From NCBI RefSeq assembly GCF_047495555.1, contig NZ_CP166866.1, positions 1,896,001 to 1,960,000 on the forward strand: a DNA stretch of 64,000 nucleotides. Reading direction: 5' to 3'. The translations under genes and the position numbers were made by a program. This DNA comes from Methanobacterium_D sp040373355 (GTDB lineage: Archaea; Methanobacteriota; Methanobacteria; Methanobacteriales; Methanobacteriaceae). Numbering within the stretch: position 1 is the stretch's first letter; every line of letters starts with the position of its first letter. Of this stretch, positions 28,929 through 37,692 are shown piece by piece. Below the pieces are notes generated by a model. That model saw only the letters and a list, made by a program, of their open reading frames with translations, had not been told where the DNA came from and searched no databases.

Positions 28929-29249
28929 TCAAACGCTTCTTTTAGGTGTTATGAGTTCTAAACAAATCTCATTGCCTTTAGGGTATATAGTTGCAGTACC
29001 CCCGTATGCCTGGATAAAATTTTCAATGATTTTGGTTAAAACGTTGTAAACATTTTTATTTTCGCTTTTAGTACATAAATAAGTCTTTTTAACGCCCACA
29101 TCCAGATTAAATTCTCCTAATTCTTCAATTGATCTGGATCCTATAATTGATTCTCTAATGTACTCTTCCTTTTCTTTTAAAAATTTATCAACTTCACCAA
29201 AAATATCCTTATCAACATTTTGTGAAGAATTATCCAAACTTGACATCAT
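28929..29249 (-). CDS. Small protein related to the output domain of the adjacent response regulator
   Basis: A 106-residue protein; from about residue 45 to the end it parallels the C-terminal domain of the response regulator at 28238 (N-L-D-V-G-V-K-K-T-Y-L against N-I-D-I-G-L-N-K-I-Y-I, and Y-P-K-G-N-E-I-C-L-E-L). The N-terminal part is a charged helix. It could form heterodimers with, or compete with, the response regulator. Two ATG codons in a row begin the gene after a G-rich ribosome site. Confidence 0.7.
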   Translation of the reverse strand: MMSSLDNSSQNVDKDIFGEVDKFLKEKEEYIRESIIGSRSIEELGEFNLDVGVKKTYLCTKSENKNVYNVLTKIIENFIQAYGGTATIYPKGNEICLELITPKRSV

Positions 29250-29257
29250 AAACCCCC

Positions 29258-29437
29258 TTAATCAAAAATTTCTTTTTCATCTACATCTAATTCTTCTATT
29301 TTCTTTTTACACCATTCAATTAAAGCTTCTTCAGCTCCTCTTGACATTTTACCCTGTTTTTCACCATAAGAAATTCTTGCAATCCTTCTAAATGCGATTT
29401 CTAATTCATCTGATATACATATAGTAATACAGCCCAT
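29258..29437 (-). CDS. Small ribbon-helix-helix-like protein
   Basis: A 59-residue protein beginning with a short strand (C-I-T-I-C-I-S-D-E-L) followed by two helices (E-I-A-F-R-R-I-A-R-I and G-A-E-E-A-L-I-E-W-C-K-K-K-I), the pattern of ribbon-helix-helix DNA-binding proteins and antitoxins. No toxin partner lies next to it; instead it heads the response-regulator operon and may regulate it. ATG 29437 follows GGGG; an upstream TTG overlaps that site. Confidence 0.6.
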   Translation of the reverse strand: MGCITICISDELEIAFRRIARISYGEKQGKMSRGAEEALIEWCKKKIEELDVDEKEIFD

Positions 29438-29539
29438 ATTATTCCCCAATTAAGTTATTTTATAAATATTTTTCATTTAAATATTCAATTAAAATTTTAA
29501 AATTTACTGTTATAAATATTACTATTGCCTTTAAAATAT

Positions 29540-29661
29540 TTAATCCTTATTGTATGACTTATTTTTAACCTTCAAGAAAACTTTAGCATCTATAGAAATA
29601 TTAAATCCCTATAGCATATTTATTTATAAACCTTCAAGAAAGTTTTAATATCTATAAACAA
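29540..29661. repeat. Two imperfect ~61-bp tandem repeats
   Basis: The core AACCTTCAAGAAA occurs at 29567 and again at 29629, each followed by a TTTA and then ATCTATA block at matching distances. The flanking T- and A-rich parts also align. The pair fills the gap between the response regulator at 29670 and the upstream region of the small operon. Confidence 0.6.
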
Positions 29662-29669
29662 TTTAATAA

Positions 29670-30512
29670 TTATTGTATTATAAATGAACATTTCGGTAAA
29701 CCCTCTGCAATTGTAGAAATATTGCTTATTTTTCCATCTAAATTAATCCATTTAAAACTACGAGAAATCATTGCCTGGCAATTTATACAAAAAATATGAT
29801 TTTTACCCGCATGATGCATCCATGGACAGTTGAAAAGCTCAAAATAATAGGAATCCATATCATATTTTAATTTGTTTTTAATTCCAAGATCATTAAATAA
29901 TCTGGATACCCATGAAATATATTCGTTAAATAAAACATGTTCATTATCATTAGATACATCAATATTTTTATTTTGAAGCTCTTCATAAAATTTAGATAGC
30001 TTTTTTTCTTCAAAGCTTTCTTCAAATGTTTTTAGAAGTTTATTTCTGACTTCATCTGTTGATTGGTTAATATTTTTAATTATAAACTGATAATAATCAT
30101 CCGTCAATTGATTTTCCATTGACTCCTTCCTTTGATTTTCTTTTTTATGTTTGTGGAGAGCCATTTTAATATTAGCATGTAACTGGGCTTCATTATATGG
30201 TTTTGTTAAATATCCATAGGGTTCTGTTACCATAGCACGTTCTAATATTTCTTCATCAGCATATGCAGTAGTATAAATAACTGGAATATTGTAGAGATTA
30301 ATTATTTTTTGTGCAGCTTCAATACCATCCATTTGTCCTTTAAGAACTATATCCATTAAAATTAAGTTAGGAAATTCTTCTCTAGCTTTTTCAATTGCTT
30401 CTAATCCCGAAGAAGTTATTCCTACTACTTCATAACCCATAATATCCAGTTTATGCTTTAATCCCATTGCCAGAATTTTTTCATCTTCAACTATAAGGAT
30501 TTTTGACTTCAT
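29670..30512 (-). CDS. Response regulator with methanogen-type cysteine-rich output domain (MetOD1-like)
   Basis: Residues 1-125 form a receiver domain (I-L-I-V-E-D-E, L-I-L-M-D-I-V, Y-T-T-A-Y-A, L-T-K-P-Y). The C-terminal part, about 190-280, contains F-N-C-P-W, I-F-C-I-N-C-Q-A-M and K-C-S-F, a set of conserved Cys residues known from the 'methanogen output domain 1' of archaeal response regulators. The cysteines could hold a metal or sense redox state. It lies eight bases after the histidine kinase at 30521, so the two form a cognate pair. Confidence 0.88.
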   Translation of the reverse strand: MKSKILIVEDEKILAMGLKHKLDIMGYEVVGITSSGLEAIEKAREEFPNLILMDIVLKGQMDGIEAAQKIINLYNIPVIYTTAYADEEILERAMVTEPYGYLTKPYNEAQLHANIKMALHKHKKENQRKESMENQLTDDYYQFIIKNINQSTDEVRNKLLKTFEESFEEKKLSKFYEELQNKNIDVSNDNEHVLFNEYISWVSRLFNDLGIKNKLKYDMDSYYFELFNCPWMHHAGKNHIFCINCQAMISRSFKWINLDGKISNISTIAEGLPKCSFIIQ

Positions 30513-30520
30513 AAAAACAC

Positions 30521-32584
30521 CTAAATTCTTTTTTTATACTCTGTTTCCCTGAAAATGATTTCAAAATGAGTCCCAATATCTTTTTTAAGTTCTAAAGCTC
30601 CTTCAATCTGTTCTACAAGTGCATTTACCAGTTGTAAACCTAATGAAGTTGTATTTTTATAGTCAATATCTTCAGGGAATCCAATACCATTATCGCCTAT
30701 ATCTAATTTAAATTTATTTTCTCCTATGAATCTAAGTTTAAGAGTTATTTTAGGGTTATTTATATCTTTAAAAGCATATTTTAAGCTGTTAGATATAATT
30801 TCATTGATAATTAATCCCAGAGGAATCGAAGTTTCAATGCTAAATACATATTCTGGAACATCTATTTCAGTTTCTATTTCACCTAAACTTACGCCATAAG
30901 AAAAAAAGATATCGTTTATTAGTGAGGTTATATAACCTGAAAAGTCAATATTTGAGAGATCTTCCGATTGATACATTTTTTCATGAATTAAAGCTATAGA
31001 TTGAATACGATTTTCACTTTCTTTGTAGTTTTGAAGTATCTTCTCATCTTCAACTTCATCTGATTGAAGTGCTAAAAGAGTGGATACAATCTGTAGATTA
31101 TTTTTAACTCTATGATGAATTTCTCTAAGTAAAACTTCTTTTTCTTTTAATGAAGCTTTTATTTGGTCTTCTGCGCGTTTATGCTCAGTTATATCAATAA
31201 GAGATATAAGGACATTTTCTGTTCCCGGAATAAAACCTCGTGTTGCAAAAAAGTCTCTCACTTCATTATTTTTATGTATTAACCCTATCTCATAACTATT
31301 CAACTGATTTTTATCTTTAAATTCCCTAAAATTACGATGTTTATTTATTTTATCCAGACTTTCTTTTAAAATAAAGTCATGCAGCTTTTTCTTATTTTCA
31401 GTTTCACTTTTTAAATATCCGGTAATCTGCTGAAATTGGTTATTTACAAGCTTTATATCCATATTTTGGTTAATAATAATCATAGCAGTTCCGGTATTTT
31501 CAAATATAGCCCTATACCTTTCTTCACCTTTTTGCAGATTGCAGTTAGATTCCTGGAGTGATTCTAACATTTTATTAACAGATACTGAAAGATCAGAAAG
31601 TTCATCATCACCAAGAACAGGAACTCTTGCTGAAAAATCATTTTTGTTACCAATTGAAGTAACGCTATTAATAATTTTATCAAGCCTGTAAAGGACATTT
31701 TTATCGAGATAATAAGTTATAACACCTGCAGCAATCAATCCGACTATAATCAGAGAAAGAATTAGATAAAAAATTGCATTTTCATAATTTTTATAAATAA
31801 AACGTGGTAACTCAACTTTTAAGATTACAGTAGGTTCACCAGTAACCCCCTTTAAAATAGTGTATCCTGCTATAGAATCAGCATCTACAATATTTATATA
31901 AACATCAGATCCATTTAATAAAGCTGATTTAGCCTTTTCAAAGTCGGAATTTACAATTACAGTCTTATACCTTTGAACAGTAACAATACCATTATCAGAG
32001 AGTGATTTAAGTTCGTCTTGATCTAAAATTCTACCCATAATTAGCGTTCCTTTAGCTGGACCTTCACCACTGCTTTTTAAAATTGGCTTTGCAGCTAAAA
32101 GTACAGGAGTCCCATTTATAATAGCAACACCAGATACACCGCCATTTTCATCTCGGGAAAGATTCAAACTATTATTCGTAACCACTGCTTGAATATTATC
32201 AGGTAATTGGATTTCAGTGTTGTTTTTTAAATTATATGCTTTACCATAGACTATTTTACCAGAACTATCTTTGAATATGATTAAATTAACGTTTATTCTT
32301 GAAAATGTGTTATTTGTCAGGCTTTTGGATACAAAATTAGGATTATTTCCACTAACAAAATTATAGGCATCATCCCAGTTAGACCAGTCCTTAACTGTAT
32401 TATTTAGAGACTCCAGATCGTTATTTAAAGAATTAACAGTGTTTTTTAATACTAAATTAGTATAGTTGTTCTCACTTTCAGTAGAACTACTTGTAAATAC
32501 TATTTGTGAAACAATAAAGAAACTCAAGGTTAAAATTAAAATGATAATTGCCATGATTACCAGAGTTTTTCCACGTAAATTCAT
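30521..32584 (-). CDS. Membrane sensor histidine kinase (CHASE4-like, HAMP, PAS, HisKA_2, HATPase)
   Basis: A 687-residue kinase. Order: membrane helix 8-28; extracellular sensor of about 230 residues with W-D-D-A-Y-N-F-V typical of CHASE4; second helix about 270-292; HAMP; PAS about 352-475; the phospho-acceptor segment R-E-I-H-H-R-V-K-N-N-L-Q-I (HisKA_2) near 490; and a HATPase with N-E-I-I-S-N-S-L-K-Y-A-F and D-N-G-I-G-F-P. It probably phosphorylates the response regulator encoded immediately downstream. The signal is unknown. Confidence 0.92.
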   Translation of the reverse strand: MNLRGKTLVIMAIIILILTLSFFIVSQIVFTSSSTESENNYTNLVLKNTVNSLNNDLESLNNTVKDWSNWDDAYNFVSGNNPNFVSKSLTNNTFSRINVNLIIFKDSSGKIVYGKAYNLKNNTEIQLPDNIQAVVTNNSLNLSRDENGGVSGVAIINGTPVLLAAKPILKSSGEGPAKGTLIMGRILDQDELKSLSDNGIVTVQRYKTVIVNSDFEKAKSALLNGSDVYINIVDADSIAGYTILKGVTGEPTVILKVELPRFIYKNYENAIFYLILSLIIVGLIAAGVITYYLDKNVLYRLDKIINSVTSIGNKNDFSARVPVLGDDELSDLSVSVNKMLESLQESNCNLQKGEERYRAIFENTGTAMIIINQNMDIKLVNNQFQQITGYLKSETENKKKLHDFILKESLDKINKHRNFREFKDKNQLNSYEIGLIHKNNEVRDFFATRGFIPGTENVLISLIDITEHKRAEDQIKASLKEKEVLLREIHHRVKNNLQIVSTLLALQSDEVEDEKILQNYKESENRIQSIALIHEKMYQSEDLSNIDFSGYITSLINDIFFSYGVSLGEIETEIDVPEYVFSIETSIPLGLIINEIISNSLKYAFKDINNPKITLKLRFIGENKFKLDIGDNGIGFPEDIDYKNTTSLGLQLVNALVEQIEGALELKKDIGTHFEIIFRETEYKKRI

Positions 32585-32642
32585 TTTTCACTACCTTTTT
32601 AACTATCTGGTGAAGATACACATATTATTTACTAATTGAAAT

Positions 32643-34073
32643 CTAATTAATTCTAAATATTCTTTTAAACATTAATATATCATTATCATCAAAGGCTTTT
32701 ATGAGGTAAAGAGTAATTAAATAAACTATTAAGCTTAGTGATACATTATAAACAACATTAAAACCATTAAAACTGGCAATAACCATTATCATTACTAAAA
32801 TTGAGGTTAAAATCTTAGGAATATCCTTAAATAGCGAATAATCTGCATAATCCATTTTAATTATAGTATATAAGAGAATAAACATTACTATAATGTCTGT
32901 TATTACTGTAGCTATAGAAGCACCTATAAAACTGAATTTGTTTATTAAAAGGAAGCCTGCAGTTATGTTTATAAAAATTCCAATGGCTATTATTTTAATC
33001 ATTGTCAATTGTCTGTTTACAGATCCTAAAAGGTTTGCAGAAATCCCATTTAAAGAAACAAATATTATTGTCCATACAAGAATTGAAAGAGCAAAGCTTG
33101 ATGGAATATAAGCCTGTCCATATATCAATTCAATAATTTGAGGGGATAATAAAGATATTATAACTGTTACAGGAGCGCAGATGATTAATGTATATTTAAA
33201 TGAACGTTCGAAAATAAATTTTAGGGAATTTTTCGATTTTTTATAAAAACTGGACATAACTGGAAAAACTGCTACCATATAAACCGAATAAAGAGATAAA
33301 AAGAAGTATATAAGCTTATTAGGAGCACTAAAAAATCCAACTGCCTCTTGACCTGCAGAAACTGAGAGAATTATAGATGGTATCCAAATAAACAATGTAA
33401 GAAATATTCCAGATAGTGAAAAAGGAAGAGCTTCTTTGATGGTTACCTTCCAGAAAGAAAAATCTAACTCAATTTTTGGTAATTTAAATTTATTAATATA
33501 AACCATGACCATATAAGCCAATACAAGTAAATTTCGAATTAGATAAATTGAAGCAATTGCAACAACATCTAAAGAAAGATTAATTGCAACTATTACAGCT
33601 CCCAACATGAAAATATTGTCTAGACACGTGATTATAGCTTGATACTGCATTTTTTCAAGTGCCTGGAAAATAGAGAAAAACGTTATAAAAAAAGAACTTA
33701 TTACAATGGCCATTGTAATCATAAAAATTACCATTATGGTTTTAGGGTCATATCCCATAAATACAGTGACTAATAATATTAAAATAAGGGTAATAATGGA
33801 AAGAACTGCTTTCATGGCTGTAGTATTTCCAATATACTTATATAATAACCCATTATCTCTTGATACTTCTCTTGCAGTTAGCATATTCAATCCTAAATCC
33901 GTGAAAACACCAAATATTCCAGTAAATGAGATAGCAAGGGATATAATACCAAAATCTCCTACACCAAGATATCGCGCCATGTACATCAAAGCAAAAAAAT
34001 AACATACATAGCTTATAATCGATGCAATAATTAAATATGAAGTGTTTTTAGCAATTCTTTTAGTTGTGTTCAT
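32643..34073 (-). CDS. Polysaccharide flippase-like membrane protein (Wzx/MATE-fold)
   Basis: A 476-residue protein with about fourteen helices, starting with the family-like T-K-R-I-A-K-N-T-S-Y-L and L-G-V-G-D-F-G-I-I-S-L-A. Such proteins move lipid-linked oligosaccharides across the membrane for surface polymers or glycosylation. It lies 30 bases downstream of the small gene at 34104 and is likely cotranscribed from promoter copy G. No glycosyltransferase is adjacent, so the substrate is open. Confidence 0.85.
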   Translation of the reverse strand: MNTTKRIAKNTSYLIIASIISYVCYFFALMYMARYLGVGDFGIISLAISFTGIFGVFTDLGLNMLTAREVSRDNGLLYKYIGNTTAMKAVLSIITLILILLVTVFMGYDPKTIMVIFMITMAIVISSFFITFFSIFQALEKMQYQAIITCLDNIFMLGAVIVAINLSLDVVAIASIYLIRNLLVLAYMVMVYINKFKLPKIELDFSFWKVTIKEALPFSLSGIFLTLFIWIPSIILSVSAGQEAVGFFSAPNKLIYFFLSLYSVYMVAVFPVMSSFYKKSKNSLKFIFERSFKYTLIICAPVTVIISLLSPQIIELIYGQAYIPSSFALSILVWTIIFVSLNGISANLLGSVNRQLTMIKIIAIGIFINITAGFLLINKFSFIGASIATVITDIIVMFILLYTIIKMDYADYSLFKDIPKILTSILVMIMVIASFNGFNVVYNVSLSLIVYLITLYLIKAFDDNDILMFKRIFRIN

Positions 34074-34103
34074 GTATTTACGCCTAAAATAATACTTAAA
34101 AAT

Positions 34104-34427
34104 TTAGATAGATTCATCTGCTATTTTTATGTTGTAAATTATTTCTCTGTAAGGACCTAAATAATTAATTTCAAGCAGTTTAAGTTTTATTTCGCCCTTT
34201 TTAAGAGGTTTAAATTCAATTATCTCTTTATCTAAATAAGAATCTATTTGAGGGCCGTTTACTCGTCTTAAACCAGTTATTTTTAAATAATCCGGGTCAA
34301 ATATTTTAATCCATTGCCCATTACAATTTAAAGATATATCAAGCTTAATTTTGAAGTTTTCATTTAAGTTTACACTCCTATAAATTTCTTCTACCGGTAT
34401 TTCTTTATAATTAATACTTTGTTCCAT
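34104..34427 (-). CDS. Small beta-rich protein, possibly chagasin-like
   Basis: A 107-residue soluble protein without signal peptide. The pattern L-N-E-N-F-K-I-K-L-D, N-G-Q-W and F-K-P-L-K-K-G-E-I-K-L-K-L is reminiscent of the chagasin/I42 family of cysteine-protease inhibitors (Gly-x-x-Phe strand, TGY-W loop, then a Gly-turn strand), but the diagnostic loop is altered and the match is weak. Its promoter is of the same class as those of the transglutaminase-like genes at 18-20 kb. The assignment is a suggestion only. Confidence 0.5.
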   Translation of the reverse strand: MEQSINYKEIPVEEIYRSVNLNENFKIKLDISLNCNGQWIKIFDPDYLKITGLRRVNGPQIDSYLDKEIIEFKPLKKGEIKLKLLEINYLGPYREIIYNIKIADESI

Positions 34428-34479
34428 TTCTAAAGGTGGAATATCAACTCCTCCAATAGTTTTCCTATTCAGTTTTAAT

Positions 34480-34512
34480 TTATAATGTAAAATTTAAATT
34501 ATATAAACATAT
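34480..34512 (-). promoter_or_regulatory. Extended promoter motif, copy G (reverse strand)
   Basis: On the reverse strand TTTATATAA (34507-34499) and TTTTACATTATAA (34492-34480) are 15 bases apart, as in the four forward copies, preceded by TATAGATATG. It drives the small gene at 34427 and probably the flippase. Confidence 0.65.
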
Positions 34513-34666
34513 CTATAATCTTGGATGTAAATTTAAATATAAAAAGCATTATTGACTATATATAATCAAAAAATAAGTAAATATCTACTTTTAACGAATT
34601 CAAGGCAATATTAAGCAGCTTAGCTTATAAAAAAGGCTAAAAATTAAATACTTTTAAGTTCATGAT

Positions 34667-34780
34667 CGAAAAATATAAATAGCTAAACGTTTAATGTATA
34701 ACTGAAATACATGTTTTATTTCTGAGTCCATTGGATATAGGGGAAAACTATTTTTATCCCCTAATCCCTATATCCTTTTA
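34667..34780 (+). ncRNA. Candidate structured transcript, second copy of the 18.3 kb leader element
   Basis: A TATA-like ATATAAATA near 34670 is followed by ACATG (34709), AGTCCA and then GGATATAGGG (34733-34742), which pairs perfectly with CCCTATATCC (34766-34775); TAGGGG (34738-34743) can instead pair with CCCCTA (34758-34763). The arrangement repeats that at 18325-18399. No forward gene follows, so this is either a small RNA or a stranded leader. The rest of the 34428-34806 gap holds promoter G only. Confidence 0.3.
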
Positions 34781-34806
34781 AAATTATTACTTAAATCAAA
34801 AATAAA

Positions 34807-35418
34807 CTATAATGGAGGATAACCCTCCCAATAGAGCTCTATAGCATATTTAGCTGCAGTTTCAACCTGTTCTGGATAGTCTTTTCTTAATTTATCCAGT
34901 AATTCATATTTATTTTTTGAACCTGCAATGGCTTTAATTACCTTTAAATATACATCAATTGCTTTTTTTGTAGGTTTACATGGAATTTCTAGGGTTATAC
35001 ATACATCCCATTCTTTAAAAAGGGAAGTTCGAATATATGGAGATATTGAACCAATTAAAACCCCTTCTTCAAGATGTATTAGCGGTGGAACACCTGTTAT
35101 TTCTTTTCTATTTATATCTGTTAATTTTTCAAAACTGTTAGAGTTATAGCAATGTAATTCTACATACATCTCTGGTTTTAATTCTCTGATTATAGATACT
35201 ATTTCCCCGCCCCTTTTAGATGTATAGTAGTGCCTATCAAGTGTGCTTATATAAGGGCTTTCATCAAAATTATAAACATAAAGAAGACCACCATTTACAT
35301 CTTCTTCATATATTTCAGAAAGAGCTTTTATGGTTGTAAGTCCCTCTTTTCCATGTACACCACCCATAAAAAGGCGTACTGGCTTATTTCCTTTTTTAAT
35401 TCCTTTAAAATAAGTCAT
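34807..35418 (-). CDS. DUF2119-family protein, putative zinc hydrolase
   Basis: A 203-residue protein of a family found in methanogens. The segment G-G-V-H-G-K-E-G near 24 and V-E-L-H-C-Y near 95 resemble the His-x-x-Glu and His ligands of the succinylglutamate desuccinylase/aspartoacylase (M14-like) zinc hydrolases. It lies 21 bases downstream of the adenosylhomocysteinase gene and is probably cotranscribed. I start it at ATG 35418; an earlier in-frame TTG gives three more residues. The substrate is unknown. Confidence 0.75.
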   Translation of the reverse strand: MTYFKGIKKGNKPVRLFMGGVHGKEGLTTIKALSEIYEEDVNGGLLYVYNFDESPYISTLDRHYYTSKRGGEIVSIIRELKPEMYVELHCYNSNSFEKLTDINRKEITGVPPLIHLEEGVLIGSISPYIRTSLFKEWDVCITLEIPCKPTKKAIDVYLKVIKAIAGSKNKYELLDKLRKDYPEQVETAAKYAIELYWEGYPPL

Positions 35419-35439
35419 AAAAATCAAAAAGAAAAGAAG

Positions 35440-36690
35440 TTATGTTCCTTCTTCCCAGTTATCAACGTATTCAATCTGTCTTGGAGTTAATTCATCTATT
35501 TCAATTTCCATTGCTTGCAGTTTAAGTCTTGCGACCATATCATCGATTTCATCAGGGGCTTTATAAACATTATTTTCAAGTTTTGCTCCTAGGAGGTATT
35601 TAGCTGATTGGGCCTGAACCGCAAAACTCATATCCATTATTTCAGCTGGGTGGCCCTGACCACGTTCACCTGCTAAATTCACCAGTCTTCCATCTGCAAG
35701 CAGGTAAATTGTTCTTCCATCTTCCATTACAAATCCTTCAATATCTGCTTTTATCTGTTCATGTTTAACAGACATTTTTATAAGGTCTTCTTTATTAATT
35801 TCAACGTTAAAGTGGCCTGAATTTGCAAGAATACATCCATTTTTCATGTTTTTAAAGTGTTCCCCTTTAACTACATCTATATTTCCAGTTACAGTTATGA
35901 GAAGATCTGCATGTTTTACTGCTTCTTCTACTTTCATAACTCTAAATCCATCCATTCTTGCTTCTAGTGCTCTAATTGGATCAATTTCAGTTATAATAAC
36001 ATTTGCCCCTAGTCCATCAGCCCTCATGGCCACACCACGGCCACACCATCCGTATCCACAGACAACTACTGTTTTACCGGCAATTAGAATGTTTGTTGAG
36101 CCCATTATTGAATCAAATGTTGATTGACCAGTTCCATATCTGTTATCAAATAAGTACTTTGTATAAGCATCGTTTACAGCAATAACAGGGAATTTTAATG
36201 CTTTATCTTCAGCCATGGCTTTTAATCTATGTATTCCTGTAGTTGTTTCTTCACAAGCACCCATGATGTTTTCTATAAGTTCAGGTCTTTCTTTGTGAAC
36301 CAAAAAAATCATGTCTGCCCCATCGTCAATTAATATATCTGGATCATGATCAAGTACTTTGTGAATGGTTTCATAGTATTCTTCTGTAGTTTCTTCTCTC
36401 CATCCGTACATGTTAAGCCCCATGTCTGCTCCAGCTGCTGTAGCATCGTCCTGGGTTGAAAGAGGATTACATCCCGTCATTGCAACCTCTGCACCGCCGG
36501 CAAGAAGTGTTAAACCTAAGTTTATGGTTTTAGGTTCAAGGTGTAAGCATGATCCAATAGTTATACCTTTAAACGGTTTTTCCTTTTCAAATTCCGCTTT
36601 AATATGTTCTAATACAGGCATATGCCTTTTTACCCATTCTATTTTCTTCCTGCCTTCTGGAGCAAGTGACATATCTTTTACATTACTCAT
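35440..36690 (-). CDS. ahcY: S-adenosyl-L-homocysteine (or S-inosyl-L-homocysteine) hydrolase
   Basis: A 416-residue NAD-dependent hydrolase that removes the product inhibitor left by methyltransferases. It contains the family substrate motif T-G-C-N-P-L-S-T-Q-D-D near 75, Y-G-T-G-Q-S-T near 180 and the NAD-binding V-C-G-Y-G-W-C-G-R-G near 212, and ends with E-I-D-E-L-T-P-R-Q. It lacks the C-terminal Lys/Tyr tail of the eukaryotic enzyme, as usual in archaea. In Methanocaldococcus the orthologue acts on S-inosylhomocysteine after deamination, so the true substrate may be that. Upstream 36691-37167 is AT-rich with no gene. Confidence 0.93.
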   Translation of the reverse strand: MSNVKDMSLAPEGRKKIEWVKRHMPVLEHIKAEFEKEKPFKGITIGSCLHLEPKTINLGLTLLAGGAEVAMTGCNPLSTQDDATAAGADMGLNMYGWREETTEEYYETIHKVLDHDPDILIDDGADMIFLVHKERPELIENIMGACEETTTGIHRLKAMAEDKALKFPVIAVNDAYTKYLFDNRYGTGQSTFDSIMGSTNILIAGKTVVVCGYGWCGRGVAMRADGLGANVIITEIDPIRALEARMDGFRVMKVEEAVKHADLLITVTGNIDVVKGEHFKNMKNGCILANSGHFNVEINKEDLIKMSVKHEQIKADIEGFVMEDGRTIYLLADGRLVNLAGERGQGHPAEIMDMSFAVQAQSAKYLLGAKLENNVYKAPDEIDDMVARLKLQAMEIEIDELTPRQIEYVDNWEEGT

Positions 36691-37130
36691 TATTTCACCA
36701 AAATAAATTTAAACTGTAAAATTCGATTTATAAATAATAAATTCTTTATTTTTATATAAATTAACATTAATTTAAAATTAACTACCTTTTTGATAGATTT
36801 ATAAACTTATAATTAATTTATCAGATAAGTCACCAATCAATTAATTTCTTCAAAATTTTATATTACTTTGAGATTCTAAAACATTTATAGTGCCATTAAG
36901 CTGCATTACTAATACATTTACAATATTAGGCTAAGCTACCAGGTTATATATTAACGACTATGAAAGTTCCTTTTCAGTTTATATTTAAATAAACAAGAAT
37001 ATTTCATTCTAAGTTATTTCTAAATTGAGTATTTTAATTTGAAATAGTAGCTATTGTTTATTTAGGCCCTAGTATCCATTTAAAAAGATGAATGGTAATT
37101 TAAATCCATAATTATTTATTATTAATCAAA

Positions 37131-37150
37131 GCAATGTATATATATTAGAT
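37131..37150 (+). promoter_or_regulatory. TATA box of a probably leaderless gene
   Basis: TGTATATATATTAG lies about 28 bases before ATG 37168, so transcription should begin at or next to the start codon. There is no ribosome site before the ATG, which supports a leaderless mRNA. Confidence 0.45.
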
Positions 37151-37167
37151 TTTATTAATTTCTAAAT

Positions 37168-37626
37168 ATGGTAGTTGAGGAAGAAATAGTTAGAAATCCT
37201 GAAGAATATTATCATGCGCTTCAGGGGATGTATTTAGATGAATCAGAATTAGATTTAACATCAGATTTGGGAGCTAGATCTTCAATAGTAAAATTAAAAA
37301 AGCTTAAAACAGAAATACTGGATTTAAAGCGTGAAATCTCTAAAGATATGAGAACAATTCGAAATATGTATCTTGATGAGTCAATAATTGAAAAACGCAA
37401 AATTCTTGGTTTATTTAGTATTGGAAGAAATCTTACTCCAACTCAAAAGAGAAAAAAACGGATAGAAGAAAGAGAGAGAAATCTTGTTCCATATCAGGAA
37501 ATAAAAGACATGATAGATAATTACACTGAACAAATTGAAGAGTTGGAAAATTACATTAAAAATGAAATAACGGAAACTTATTCATCTCCAAAATATAGAA
37601 AAGTAAGCAAAAATAATACACAATAA
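37168..37626 (+). CDS. Hypothetical coiled-coil protein
   Basis: A 152-residue highly charged protein. Residues about 40-68 and 105-140 have a heptad-like pattern of Leu, Ile, Lys and Glu, and the sequence M-Y-L-D-E-S occurs twice (about residues 21-26 and 67-72), which suggests an internal repeat. No Cys and no membrane segment. It stands between the hydrolase and the convergent cdc48 gene. Family not recognised. Confidence 0.6.
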   Translation: MVVEEEIVRNPEEYYHALQGMYLDESELDLTSDLGARSSIVKLKKLKTEILDLKREISKDMRTIRNMYLDESIIEKRKILGLFSIGRNLTPTQKRKKRIEERERNLVPYQEIKDMIDNYTEQIEELENYIKNEITETYSSPKYRKVSKNNTQ

Positions 37627-37692
37627 ATCAAATTTATATTTCAATTTTATAAAATAAGGTGGAAGTTATTTGAATAACTTCCTTGATTTAAT

